Positions 16,421 to 25,189 are shown, counted from the stretch's first letter. The stretch is DNA of 38,563 bases from DAOMNN01 sp050486545 (GCA_050486545.1 JBJHDM010000031.1:1-38563), one strand, 5' to 3'. Notes: generated by a model from the sequence alone, not told the origin. Program-made: numbers and translations.

Positions 16421-18657
16421 GCCAGTTCGGACGATATTTTACCGGCCAGTCCACCGTGGGCGAGACGCCGGAAGCGGTGCGCAAGGAGCCGTATCGCCTC
16501 CTTCTCGTCGATGACGAACCGGGTGTGCTCAAGGCGCTCACGCGTGTCTTCCGCCAGGAAGCCTACGAGGTGGTGACCGCGGCCGACGCCCGGGAAGGCT
16601 TGCTGCGTCTGGGCGAGCAGACCATCCACCTCGTCATCAGCGACTACATGATGCCCGGCATGAACGGGGCCGAGTTCCTCAAGCAGGTCAAGGTCCTGAG
16701 CCCCGATACCCTGCGGATCATGCTGACCGGCCATGCCGATACCGGGGCGGTGATGGGGGCGATCAACGAGGGGGCGGTCTACAAGTTCATCCTCAAGCCG
16801 TGGAACGACGACGATCTGCGGGTCACGGTCGCGCTGGCACTCGAGCAGTTCGATCTGGTCCGGCGCAACCGCGACCTGACCAACGAGAACAGCAAGAAGA
16901 GCAAGGAAATCGAGGCGCTGGGACGGATCACCGCCGGGCAGGCGAGCCGGCTCGGAATCGCTTTGAATAAGAAGGGCCTGCTCACCGATGCCCAGCTTCA
17001 GGAACTGCATCGCTTGCACCAGGCGCGCCGCGAGCCCTTGATTGCGATTCTTCTCGAAAAGGCGTGGCTGACCGAGAAGCAGATCCGGTCCTTCCTGCGG
17101 CAGGAATTGCTCATGGAAGAAGTCGCGCTTGCGGAGATCCCCGTGCAGCCACCGCTGGCGGACCTGCTCCCACACAGCCTGTGCGAACGGCAGTTGATCG
17201 CGCCCCTGGAGCTCAACGGGCGCCGTCTGACCCTGGTCATGGCCGACCCGATGGACACGGCGCTCACCGACGAAATCCGTTTTACTGCCGGCCTGGAACT
17301 GAACGTGGTCATGGCCGACGTATCCGCGATTCGCGAGCGGATCGCAGCCCTGTACGGCGAGTCGGTCGACTTCCGCGATCTGGAGACGATCATCGGCAGC
17401 GTGGATCCCTATGAAGGCATCGAGATCGTCATCGAGGACGAGGATCTGGTCGGCCTGGATACGCTGCTTGCGGAAAGCGATGCGCCCCCGGCGATCCGCC
17501 TGGCCAATGCCGTGGTGCTGGAGGCAATTCGCCTGGGCGCTTCCGATATTCATCTGCAGCCCCGTGCCAAGGCCGTCGTGGTGCGCTACCGCATCGACGG
17601 CGTGCTCCAGGACAAGATCCAGATCCCCCATCATCTGCACGGATCGCTGGTTTCGCGCTTCAAGATCATGGCCGAGCTGGACATCGCCGAGCGACGTCGT
17701 CCCCAGGACGGCCGCCTGACCGTCAAGACGCCGCTGAAAGTCGTCGACCTGCGCATCTCCACCTTGCCGACGATCAACGGCGAGAAGATCGTCATGCGTC
17801 TGCTCGACCGCAATGCGGCCGTCCCTTCTCTGGACGAGCTGGGCTTCGGCAAAGAGGAGCTTGCCAAGCTTCGGGCCTGTATCGATCGTCCTCAGGGCAT
17901 CATTCTGGCGACCGGTCCGACCGGCAGCGGCAAGACGACCACGCTGTACTCCCTGCTGCAGGCCAATGCCGATGCGGGCAAGAACTACGTCACGATCGAG
18001 GATCCGGTCGAGTATTACCTCGACATGGCCGGGCAGGTTCTGATCAAGGAGAAGATCGGACTGACGTTCCCGTCCGTGCTCCGGGCCATGCTCCGGCAGG
18101 ACCCCGATGTGATCCTGCTGGGCGAGATCCGCGATTTCGACACGGCCGAAGTCGCCTTCCATGCCGCACTGACCGGTCATCAGGTTTTCTCGACCTTGCA
18201 TACCAATTCCGCGGTGGCGACCATCGCACGGCTGCTCGACCTGGGATTGAAACCCTATGTGATCTCGTCGGCACTCGAAGCCGTGCTCGCGCAGCGTCTG
18301 GTGCGATCGATCTGTCCGGCCTGCCGGGCCGAGGCTACGCCGGACCCGGGCCTGCTGGCCAGACTGGGCGGGCCGTTCCAGCGCAACCCCCCCCGGTCCT
18401 TCGTGGGCGGGGGTTGCAACCTCTGTCATGGCAGCGGCTACAAGGGGCGGGTCGGGCTGTACGAGCTGCTGGTCATGGACGACCGGATCCGCCAGGCGAT
18501 CAGTAGCGGCGGAAGCCTGCTCGACATCGGCCGCCTGGCCGCCGAGTCGGGCATGCGCAGCCTGGCCGATGATGCCTACCGCAAGGTCGATGCCGGACAC
18601 ACGACGCTGGCCGAAGCGCTGCGCGTACTCGGGCCGGTGTCGGGGGAGGGGAAATGA
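16417..18657 (+). CDS. Receiver domain fused to a GspE/PilB-type secretion/pilus assembly ATPase
   Basis: A 746-residue fusion. Residues 26-145 are a receiver with Asp32/33, phosphoacceptor Asp76 (ISDYMMPGMNG), Thr104 and Lys128 in KPWND. Residues about 175-315 match the N-terminal GspE/MshE region: RLGIALNKKGLLTDAQL (178-194) resembles the cyclic di-GMP-binding MshEN motif, with a weaker second copy at 208-229. The hexameric ATPase follows: Walker A GPTGSGKTTT (500-509), an acidic Asp-box region (ASDIHL, YRIDG), Walker B ILLGEIRD (566-573), a His-box region around STLHT, and a zinc site with Cys633, Cys636, Cys667 and Cys670. All catalytic motifs are intact. Such ATPases power type II secretion or type IV pilus assembly, but no pilin, platform or secretin gene is nearby. 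The start ATG overlaps the previous stop; upstream open codons are a shadow. Confidence 0.92.
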   Translation: MSQFGRYFTGQSTVGETPEAVRKEPYRLLLVDDEPGVLKALTRVFRQEAYEVVTAADAREGLLRLGEQTIHLVISDYMMPGMNGAEFLKQVKVLSPDTLRIMLTGHADTGAVMGAINEGAVYKFILKPWNDDDLRVTVALALEQFDLVRRNRDLTNENSKKSKEIEALGRITAGQASRLGIALNKKGLLTDAQLQELHRLHQARREPLIAILLEKAWLTEKQIRSFLRQELLMEEVALAEIPVQPPLADLLPHSLCERQLIAPLELNGRRLTLVMADPMDTALTDEIRFTAGLELNVVMADVSAIRERIAALYGESVDFRDLETIIGSVDPYEGIEIVIEDEDLVGLDTLLAESDAPPAIRLANAVVLEAIRLGASDIHLQPRAKAVVVRYRIDGVLQDKIQIPHHLHGSLVSRFKIMAELDIAERRRPQDGRLTVKTPLKVVDLRISTLPTINGEKIVMRLLDRNAAVPSLDELGFGKEELAKLRACIDRPQGIILATGPTGSGKTTTLYSLLQANADAGKNYVTIEDPVEYYLDMAGQVLIKEKIGLTFPSVLRAMLRQDPDVILLGEIRDFDTAEVAFHAALTGHQVFSTLHTNSAVATIARLLDLGLKPYVISSALEAVLAQRLVRSICPACRAEATPDPGLLARLGGPFQRNPPRSFVGGGCNLCHGSGYKGRVGLYELLVMDDRIRQAISSGGSLLDIGRLAAESGMRSLADDAYRKVDAGHTTLAEALRVLGPVSGEGK

Positions 18658-20135
18658 TGCTGTCTACGTTCGAATGGGACCGGCGCTACGAGACCCGGAT
18701 CGAGCACATCGACGAGCAGCACAAGGGCCTGGTGGATCTGCTCAACGATCTGATCGAAATCGTCGTCGGCCACCGGCAGGCGGAACCGGCCGAGTGCGAT
18801 GACCTGCTTGCAAGGCTGGAGGCTTATGCAGGCGAGCACTTCGGCGATGAGGAGCGGTTGATGCGCGAAGGCGGATGCGATCCACGACACATCGAGGTGC
18901 ACGTGCAGCAGCACCGGCTTTTCGTCGAGCAGGTCCGGATCGCCCGGACGGAGTACGGCGCTTCCGATGCCCCGATGGATATCCTCGAGCTGCTTGCCGG
19001 TTTTATCACGACGTGGCTGTCGTTCCATGTCCTGGGCTCGGACCGGTCGATGGTCCAGCAGCTCGAGCGCGTGCGCTCCGGGCAACCCGCCGAGCGCAGA
19101 ATGAGCGAGGAACAGGAGCGCGAAGCGGGGGCGACCCGCATCCTCGTCGATGCCTTGACGCGACTGTATCAGGTCATGGCCCGACGCAATCTTGCCCTGG
19201 CGTCGGCCCGTGACGAGCTGGCCGCCTTGAACGCCGAACTCGAGCGGCGGGTTGCAGAACGCACGGCGGCACTGGAGGGTGCGCTCGCCGAAGTCGAGCG
19301 CACGCGCGAGCAACTGCTCCAGTCCGAGAAGATGTCCGCGATCGGCCAGCTTGCCGCCGGAATTGCCCATGAGATCAACAATCCGGTGGGTTTCGTCAGT
19401 TCGAACCTGGCCAGCTTGAAGCAATACGTGGCCCGACTTCTCGATCTCGTCAACGGCATGGAACAGGTCGCTCTCGGCCCTTCCTCACCCGCGTCGCTCG
19501 ATGCCGAGATTCGTGCCCTGAAGGAGCAGGCCGACTTCACGTTCCTGCGGGAAGATCTGGGGGATCTGCTCGTCGAAACCACCGAAGGTCTCGACCGTGT
19601 GAAGAAGATCGTGCAGGACATGAAGGTGTTCTCGCACGTGGACGAGGCCGCGTGGGAGGTCGCCGAACTGCATGACATTCTCGACAGCACGCTGAACGTC
19701 GTCGCCCACGAGCTCAAGTACAAGGCCGAGGTCGAACGGCGCTACGGGGATCTTCGCCCGATTCGCTGCCTGCCGGCCCAGCTCGGTCAGGTCTTCATGA
19801 ACATCCTGGTCAATGCCGCACAGGCGATCCGGCAAATGCCGGGTCACATCGTGGTGGAAACCCGTCCGCTCGAGGGCGGGGTGGAACTGGTGATCGAAGA
19901 CAACGGAACGGGCATGCCGCCCGAGGTGATCAAGCGCATTTTCGAACCGTTCTTCACGACCAAGCCGGCAGGCACCGGCACGGGGCTTGGCATGTCGATC
20001 TCCTACGAGATCGTGAAGCGGCACGGTGGCGACCTGTGGGTGGACAGCACCCCTGGCGAGGGGTCCCGATTCACGTTGCGGCTCCCGCTGGAGCCTCCGG
20101 GTCAGTCCGGCGCGGGGAGCGCCCGGCCGTCCTGA
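18654..20135 (+). CDS. Bacteriohemerythrin-histidine kinase
   Basis: A 493-residue soluble kinase. Residues 1-140 are a hemerythrin domain with all seven expected di-iron ligands: His23, His62, Glu66, His83, His87, His125 and Asp130, in the canonical spacing. It should bind O2 or sense redox state/NO through a di-iron centre. A coiled coil (about 180-225) leads to His239 in AHEINNP, then GQVFMNILVNAAQA, an EDNGTGM G1 box and GTGTGLGM. GGGGAGGGG precedes the ATG, which overlaps the ATPase stop (ATGA). It is the last gene of the run and its end overlaps the converging GGDEF-EAL gene by 34 bp. The link of oxygen sensing to the receivers here is inferred from gene order. Confidence 0.92.
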   Translation: MMLSTFEWDRRYETRIEHIDEQHKGLVDLLNDLIEIVVGHRQAEPAECDDLLARLEAYAGEHFGDEERLMREGGCDPRHIEVHVQQHRLFVEQVRIARTEYGASDAPMDILELLAGFITTWLSFHVLGSDRSMVQQLERVRSGQPAERRMSEEQEREAGATRILVDALTRLYQVMARRNLALASARDELAALNAELERRVAERTAALEGALAEVERTREQLLQSEKMSAIGQLAAGIAHEINNPVGFVSSNLASLKQYVARLLDLVNGMEQVALGPSSPASLDAEIRALKEQADFTFLREDLGDLLVETTEGLDRVKKIVQDMKVFSHVDEAAWEVAELHDILDSTLNVVAHELKYKAEVERRYGDLRPIRCLPAQLGQVFMNILVNAAQAIRQMPGHIVVETRPLEGGVELVIEDNGTGMPPEVIKRIFEPFFTTKPAGTGTGLGMSISYEIVKRHGGDLWVDSTPGEGSRFTLRLPLEPPGQSGAGSARPS

Positions 20136-23100
20136 GGGGATGCCGTGCGCTGCATCCGTTCGGCGACGCGGAAGGCGTCCCGCAGTTCTTCACGCAGCTG
20201 CACGTCGTCCCAGGGTTTGGAGAAATAGCGGTAGATGGCTCCGCGATTGACCGCCTGCGTGATCGTATCGACCTCCGAGTAGCCGGAAAGCACGATCCGG
20301 ATCGTTTCCGGATACAGATCCTTTACCCGGGACAGAAACTCCGTTCCGCTCATCAGCGGCATGCGCTGGTCCGAGACGACGACCTGTATCCGGTTCTGGG
20401 CCAGGAGGTCGAAGGCTTCGGATGGATCCGTCGTCGCCAGGATTCGGTATCCGTCCTGGCGCAACAGTCGTTGCAGCGCACGCAGGATGTTCTGTTCGTC
20501 GTCGATGAGCAGTAGCGTGCGCGGGAGATCCTCCGCATGGGCGGGGGGCGGCAGACGCCGTGCCTCGTGCAGCAGGGCGCCGAACTCGTCGGCCGGAAGC
20601 GGTCGGCTGAACAGGTAGCCCTGCATCGAGGCGCAACCGCGCTGGCGCAGGAAGTCGAGCTGGCTTTCCGTTTCGACCCCTTCGGCAAGCACGACAATGT
20701 GCAGGCTGTCCGCAAGTGCGATTGTCGTGTTCGCGATTGCGGCATTGGTCGGGTTGGACGTAATGTCGCGGACGAACGACTGGTCGATCTTGATCTTGTC
20801 GAACTCGAAGCGCGACAGATAGGCCAGTGAAGAGTAACCGGTGCCGAAGTCGTCGAGCGACAGCTTGACCCCGAGATCGTGCAGGCCTCGGCTCGTTGCG
20901 ATCGCGGCTTCGACGTTATCGACGAAGGCGCTTTCGGTCAGTTCGATCTCCAGGCATTGCGGTGGAAGGCCGGTCCGTTCAAGCACCTGTCGGATCAAGG
21001 GAACCAGGTTCGGATCCTTGAACTGGCGTACGGAAACATTGACCGCCATGCACAGGTGGGGCAGTCCGGCGTCCTGCCAGCGTTTGTTCTGGCGGCAGGC
21101 CTCCTCCAGTGCCCAACTCCCCAGGCGGAAGATCAGGTCGCTTTGTTCGGCGATCGGAATGAACTCCGAGGGTGGAACGGAGCCCAGTGCCGGGCTCTCC
21201 CAGCGCATCAGGGCTTCGATGCCATTGACCAGTCCGCTGCGGATGTCCACCTGGGGTTGATAGTGCAGGGACAGCTCCTCACGTTCCAGCGCGAGACGGA
21301 GCTGCGTTTCGATCCGCAGACGTTGCTGGACGCGCTCTCCCAGTCCCTCGGTGTAGAAGCAGTACTGGTTGCGACCACGGTTCTTCGCCTCGTAGAGCGC
21401 GGTCTCCGAGCACTGGAGCAGTTCCTGGGGCGAATCTCCATCGTCCGGGAAGATGCAGATGCCGATGCTGCCGCCCGTGTGGATCTCCTGTTGCGAATCG
21501 ACCGAAACCGGTGAGCGCAGGCACTCCAGGATGCGCTGTGCCAGGCGGGCCGCATCGTCAGGAACCGCCAGGTGTTCGATGATGAGCAGGAACTCGTCCC
21601 CGCCGAGGCGGGCCAGGGTGGTGTCGTTGCGAAGCAGGGTCTTGAACCGCCGGGCCAGTTCGGCAAGCAGCCGGTCGCCCGTGGTGTGCCCCAGGCTGTC
21701 GTTGATGCGCTTGAAGTGGTCCAGGTCCAGGTACAGGAGCGCGATGCCGTGATGCTGACGGCGGGCTTCCTCGATGGCGTGTTGCATACGGGTCAGCGCC
21801 AGCAGGCGGTTGGGAAGCTGCGTGAGCGGATCGTAGTGGGTCAGGTGCTCCTTCTCTTCCTCGGTACGGCGCAACTTGCTCAGGTCCGTCATTACGCCCA
21901 CGTAGTGGGTCGGTGTTCCGGATGGGTCGCGAACGGTCTTGATCCTCAGTAGTTGCGGGTAGATCTCTCCGTTCTTGCGCCGGTTCCAGACCTCGCCTTG
22001 CCAGTAGCCCGTTTCGTGCAGCGTGCGCCACATCGTTTCGCGGTCGATGGGATTCTGCAAGCCGGATTGCAGCATCGACGGGTTGCGCCCGAGGGATTCT
22101 TCCTTGGGATATCCGGTGATCTCGGTCCAGGCCTCGTTCACCCAAAGAATGGACGGCTTGAGGTCGGTGATGAGGATCCCGTCCTGCGTGTTGGCCAATG
22201 CCGCGAAGGCCTGTCGTTGGATCAGATCCTGTTCGGTGCGCTTGGTGGCCATCGAAACGAGCAGGGCGAACTCCAGCAGCCACTTCGTGTTGCGGAGGTC
22301 GAGCGGCGAAGCGCTTCCACCGAAGACGGCCAGGACGCCCGGGGTTCTGCCGCTGCTGGCAGGAAGGGGCTGATACCAGCCCTCGGGGTGCCCGGATGCC
22401 GCGGTCAGGGCCGCCCAGCCGGCCGGGGCCTCCCCATGGCGGTCGGCGGCTGCCGCGAAAGCCTGTCCGTTCTCGATGGTCTGGAGTGCGGACATGAGTC
22501 CGTAGCCCTTGTGTTCGAGCAGGTCACCGAAACGAGCGCACACTGCTCCCGCGGCCCCGACGAGGCGTGTGCCGGAGGCATCCGCGATCAGGATCGCCGC
22601 GGAACATCCGGCAAAGCAGTGTTCGATGTGCTCGACGGTCCGCTCGAGAATTCTCGCAAGCGCTTGCTCGCCATACATCATCTCTCGCAGGTCCATGCGC
22701 GCTGCGCGGACCTGGGTGGCGATCGTTTCCGCGGTGACGTCGTTCCAGGTGCCGACGATCTCGTCCGGAGTGCTGCCCGGTTTCCGCACCAGCCTCTGGC
22801 GATCGTGGATCCACACGACGTTTCCCGCCTTGTTCCGGAATCGATACTCCAGCTCGAGTTCGCCGCTGTCCAGCACGTCATCCTGTGCCGCAAGGATCCG
22901 TTCGCGATCGTCCTCGTATACGTGGGTCCACCACCAGTCCGGGTGCAGGGCTTCGGAGGGAGTAAAGCCGAGCATGCGCTCGATGTTCTCGCTGACCCAT
23001 ACCGGAATCCGCCGGTCGCCATCGATGTGCAGCCGGTAGGTCAGCGTGGGGCTGGAAGCGAGCAACTGGACATGGCGGTCGTACAGGGTCTGCAAGGCCG

Positions 23101-23902
23101 CCTTCTCGTCCAGAAGCTGGCGTTCCCGGTGAACCTTCTCCAGTGTTGGCGGCAGGGCGTGAAGAAAGCCCTCCGACTCCACGAGAAAGTCATCGACGCC
23201 GAGATGCAGCGACCGTGCCGCGAACTCCTCGTCGGCTTCGGCAACGGCCAGCACGATGGGGAGGGTCAGGCGCATTTCGCGCCGAAGCCCACGCACCAGA
23301 TCGAGACCATCGAGATTTCCCGGGCGGTGCTGGATCAGAACGACATCGAAAGTGCCTTCGTCGCCTGCTTGAGTTCCGGTGGTCAGCAATCTTCGGCATT
23401 CGGATTCGCTTGGCGCCAGCGTGAACTGAAGGTGTGGGGCCGAATCCATGAGCGCTCGCAGAACCCGCTTGGCGTGCTGACTCTCCGGGTCGCAATACAA
23501 GACCCGCAAGGGTCGGCTGCGCAGTTCCTGGTGTCGGACCGCCTGGTGCAGACGGCGGATGACCTCCGGAAGCCGCTGAAGATAGCCATCGCCCTTGACG
23601 ATGTAGTCGTGGGCGCCCGCCCGCAAAGCCGTGACCGCGGATTGCAGATCACCTTGCCCGGTGACCAGGACGACGGGAAGCGGGACCTGATCGGAGCGGA
23701 CGGCATTGAGCAGATCCAGCCCGCTCCCATCGGGAAGCCGCAGATCGGTGAGAAGGAGGTCGAAGCGGTCGGCTGCTAGCGCAGCCCTGGCCAGCTCGAG
23801 GGTCGGTGCGATCTCGAGCTGGATATCCGGCGCTTGATTGGCGAATACCGTCTGTGCCAGTTCGGCGTCGGTTGCGTTGTCTTCGACGTACAGGACGCGC
23901 AT
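20102..23902 (-). CDS. Multidomain REC-pseudoREC-PAS-GAF-PAS-GGDEF-EAL-REC cyclic di-GMP protein
   Basis: A 1266-residue protein. Domains in order: receiver (1-120, Asp53 in LLTDLRLPDGSG); a degenerate receiver (about 132-260) with Gln191 where the phosphoacceptor should be (VVLIQHRPGNLDG) and no conserved Lys; PAS (about 275-395); GAF-like (about 410-555); PAS (about 562-680); GGDEF with LGGDEF at 767-771; EAL with EALMRW from 896, NVSVRQF, ELTES and DDFGTGYSS; and a C-terminal receiver (about 1128-1250, Asp1178, KPWDD). Both active-site motifs are intact. The usual RxxD inhibitory site before GGDEF reads RNDT, so product inhibition is probably absent. ATG 23902 begins directly with MRVLYVEDN; longer upstream codons run into rluE. 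It converges on the operon and its C-terminal receiver matches the operon's receiver type. Confidence 0.92.
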   Translation of the reverse strand: MRVLYVEDNATDAELAQTVFANQAPDIQLEIAPTLELARAALAADRFDLLLTDLRLPDGSGLDLLNAVRSDQVPLPVVLVTGQGDLQSAVTALRAGAHDYIVKGDGYLQRLPEVIRRLHQAVRHQELRSRPLRVLYCDPESQHAKRVLRALMDSAPHLQFTLAPSESECRRLLTTGTQAGDEGTFDVVLIQHRPGNLDGLDLVRGLRREMRLTLPIVLAVAEADEEFAARSLHLGVDDFLVESEGFLHALPPTLEKVHRERQLLDEKAALQTLYDRHVQLLASSPTLTYRLHIDGDRRIPVWVSENIERMLGFTPSEALHPDWWWTHVYEDDRERILAAQDDVLDSGELELEYRFRNKAGNVVWIHDRQRLVRKPGSTPDEIVGTWNDVTAETIATQVRAARMDLREMMYGEQALARILERTVEHIEHCFAGCSAAILIADASGTRLVGAAGAVCARFGDLLEHKGYGLMSALQTIENGQAFAAAADRHGEAPAGWAALTAASGHPEGWYQPLPASSGRTPGVLAVFGGSASPLDLRNTKWLLEFALLVSMATKRTEQDLIQRQAFAALANTQDGILITDLKPSILWVNEAWTEITGYPKEESLGRNPSMLQSGLQNPIDRETMWRTLHETGYWQGEVWNRRKNGEIYPQLLRIKTVRDPSGTPTHYVGVMTDLSKLRRTEEEKEHLTHYDPLTQLPNRLLALTRMQHAIEEARRQHHGIALLYLDLDHFKRINDSLGHTTGDRLLAELARRFKTLLRNDTTLARLGGDEFLLIIEHLAVPDDAARLAQRILECLRSPVSVDSQQEIHTGGSIGICIFPDDGDSPQELLQCSETALYEAKNRGRNQYCFYTEGLGERVQQRLRIETQLRLALEREELSLHYQPQVDIRSGLVNGIEALMRWESPALGSVPPSEFIPIAEQSDLIFRLGSWALEEACRQNKRWQDAGLPHLCMAVNVSVRQFKDPNLVPLIRQVLERTGLPPQCLEIELTESAFVDNVEAAIATSRGLHDLGVKLSLDDFGTGYSSLAYLSRFEFDKIKIDQSFVRDITSNPTNAAIANTTIALADSLHIVVLAEGVETESQLDFLRQRGCASMQGYLFSRPLPADEFGALLHEARRLPPPAHAEDLPRTLLLIDDEQNILRALQRLLRQDGYRILATTDPSEAFDLLAQNRIQVVVSDQRMPLMSGTEFLSRVKDLYPETIRIVLSGYSEVDTITQAVNRGAIYRYFSKPWDDVQLREELRDAFRVAERMQRTASPQDGRALPAPD

Positions 23903-24104
23903 GTCGATCCATTGTCCGGACAAAAAACAATTATCGCCGGGAGTCCTTGCGTTCTCCGCAAAATTCGTCACGCCGCATCGGGCCTGTCCAACCAAGGCCG
24001 TGTTGACGTGCGTGCCGACAAAAGGGATTCTAGTCCGCCCGACGACAGGAAGGGCGCACTGGCCGACGCCCGGCCCTCGACCCAGCGCTACCGAGCGTAC
24101 CGAT

Positions 24105-24692
24105 TTGTCCCGACTGATCCTCTTCAACAAGCCCTTCGGGGTCCTTTGCCAGTTCTCGGGCGACGGCACGCGGCCGACCTTGCGCGACCATGTGCCGGTT
24201 CCTGGTGTCTATCCGGCCGGACGGCTGGATACCGACAGCGAGGGCTTGCTGCTGCTGACCGACGACGGACGGCTTCAGCACCGCATCGCCGACCCGCGGC
24301 ACAAGCTGGCCAAGACGTATCTCGTGCAGGTCGAGGGGGCGGTGGATGATGCGGCGCTCGGGCCGCTGCGCAGCGGTCTCGATCTGGGGGATTTCGTGAC
24401 CCGTCCGTGCGAGGCCCGCATCATTGCCGAACCTGAATGGCTGTGGCCACGGGACCCACCCGTACGCTTTCGCAAGACGGTGCCGACCTCCTGGCTGGAG
24501 ATCGTGCTGCGCGAAGGCAAGAACCGGCAGGTGCGTCGCATGACCGCTAGAACCGGCTTCCCGACCCTGCGCCTGATCCGCATCGCGATCGGCCCCTGGC
24601 GGCTGGACGGGCTCGCACCGGGGACCTGGCGTTCGGTGTCGGCGTCGCCTGGCTTTGGTCGCGGCGTCGGCAGAGCCGATCGTTTGTCCTGA
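24105..24692 (+). CDS. rluE: 23S rRNA pseudouridine synthase RluE
   Basis: The protein (195 residues from TTG 24105) is a RsuA/RluB/E/F-type synthase without an S4 domain. It begins SRLILFNKPFGVLCQFS, has the catalytic GRLDTDSEG motif with Asp42, then KTYLVQVEG and the closing GKNRQVRRMTA motif. The length and the KPFGVLCQF start fit RluE, which makes pseudouridine 2457 in helix 89 of 23S rRNA. There is no ATG near the domain start, so TTG 24105 is chosen; in-frame upstream codons reach ATG 23838, but they overlap the divergent gene and match nothing. It is divergent from the GGDEF-EAL gene, and the DUF192 gene follows after 33 bp. Confidence 0.82.
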   Translation: MSRLILFNKPFGVLCQFSGDGTRPTLRDHVPVPGVYPAGRLDTDSEGLLLLTDDGRLQHRIADPRHKLAKTYLVQVEGAVDDAALGPLRSGLDLGDFVTRPCEARIIAEPEWLWPRDPPVRFRKTVPTSWLEIVLREGKNRQVRRMTARTGFPTLRLIRIAIGPWRLDGLAPGTWRSVSASPGFGRGVGRADRLS

Positions 24693-24725
24693 TAGAATCG
24701 GCACTGCGAATCGGAGGAGGTCGGG

Positions 24726-25181
24726 ATGTCCCGGAGTTCGTTCTTGCGTGGTTGGCCGCTGATACTGCTCGGAGTACTGCTGCCCATGCTGGCGGTGCGG
24801 GCGGAGATGCCTGTGGCCGAGCTTGCGGCCGGCATGTACCGGATTCAGGCTGAAGTCGCGCATACGCCACAGGCGCGTCAGGTCGGTCTCATGCATCGTG
24901 AAACGATGGCGGAGAACCGCGGGATGGTGTTCGTGTTCACCGAGGACGCGCGCCATTGCATGTGGATGCGCAATACGCTGATCCCGCTGTCAGTCGCGTT
25001 CATGGACGGGGAGGGGCGCATTCTCAACATCGAGGACATGGAACCGCTGACCGAGCAGAGCCATTGCGCCGCCGGGCCGGCACGGTTCGCGCTCGAGATG
25101 AACCAGGGATGGTTCCGGCAGCGCGGCGTGGCGGAGGGCCACTTCGTGCGTGGCGTCGAGCGCCTTCCCGCTCCTCGCTGA
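24726..25181 (+). CDS. Secreted DUF192 protein
   Basis: A 151-residue protein with a signal peptide (about 1-26, hydrophobic WPLILLGVLLPMLAV and an A-R-A cleavage site), so it is probably periplasmic. The rest is a DUF192 domain with QVGLMHRE (about 52-59) and MWMRNTLIPLSVAF (about 80-93), the family's two strongest motifs. The molecular function of DUF192 is not established. CGGAGGAGG precedes the ATG. A GC-rich hairpin lies eight bases after the stop. Confidence 0.85.
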   Translation: MSRSSFLRGWPLILLGVLLPMLAVRAEMPVAELAAGMYRIQAEVAHTPQARQVGLMHRETMAENRGMVFVFTEDARHCMWMRNTLIPLSVAFMDGEGRILNIEDMEPLTEQSHCAAGPARFALEMNQGWFRQRGVAEGHFVRGVERLPAPR

Positions 25182-25189
25182 GCGTCCCG

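Noticed and set aside
23903..24169. 89-codon extension of the GGDEF-EAL protein
   Set aside because: It runs into rluE and has no domain; MRVLYVEDN at 23902 is a normal receiver start.
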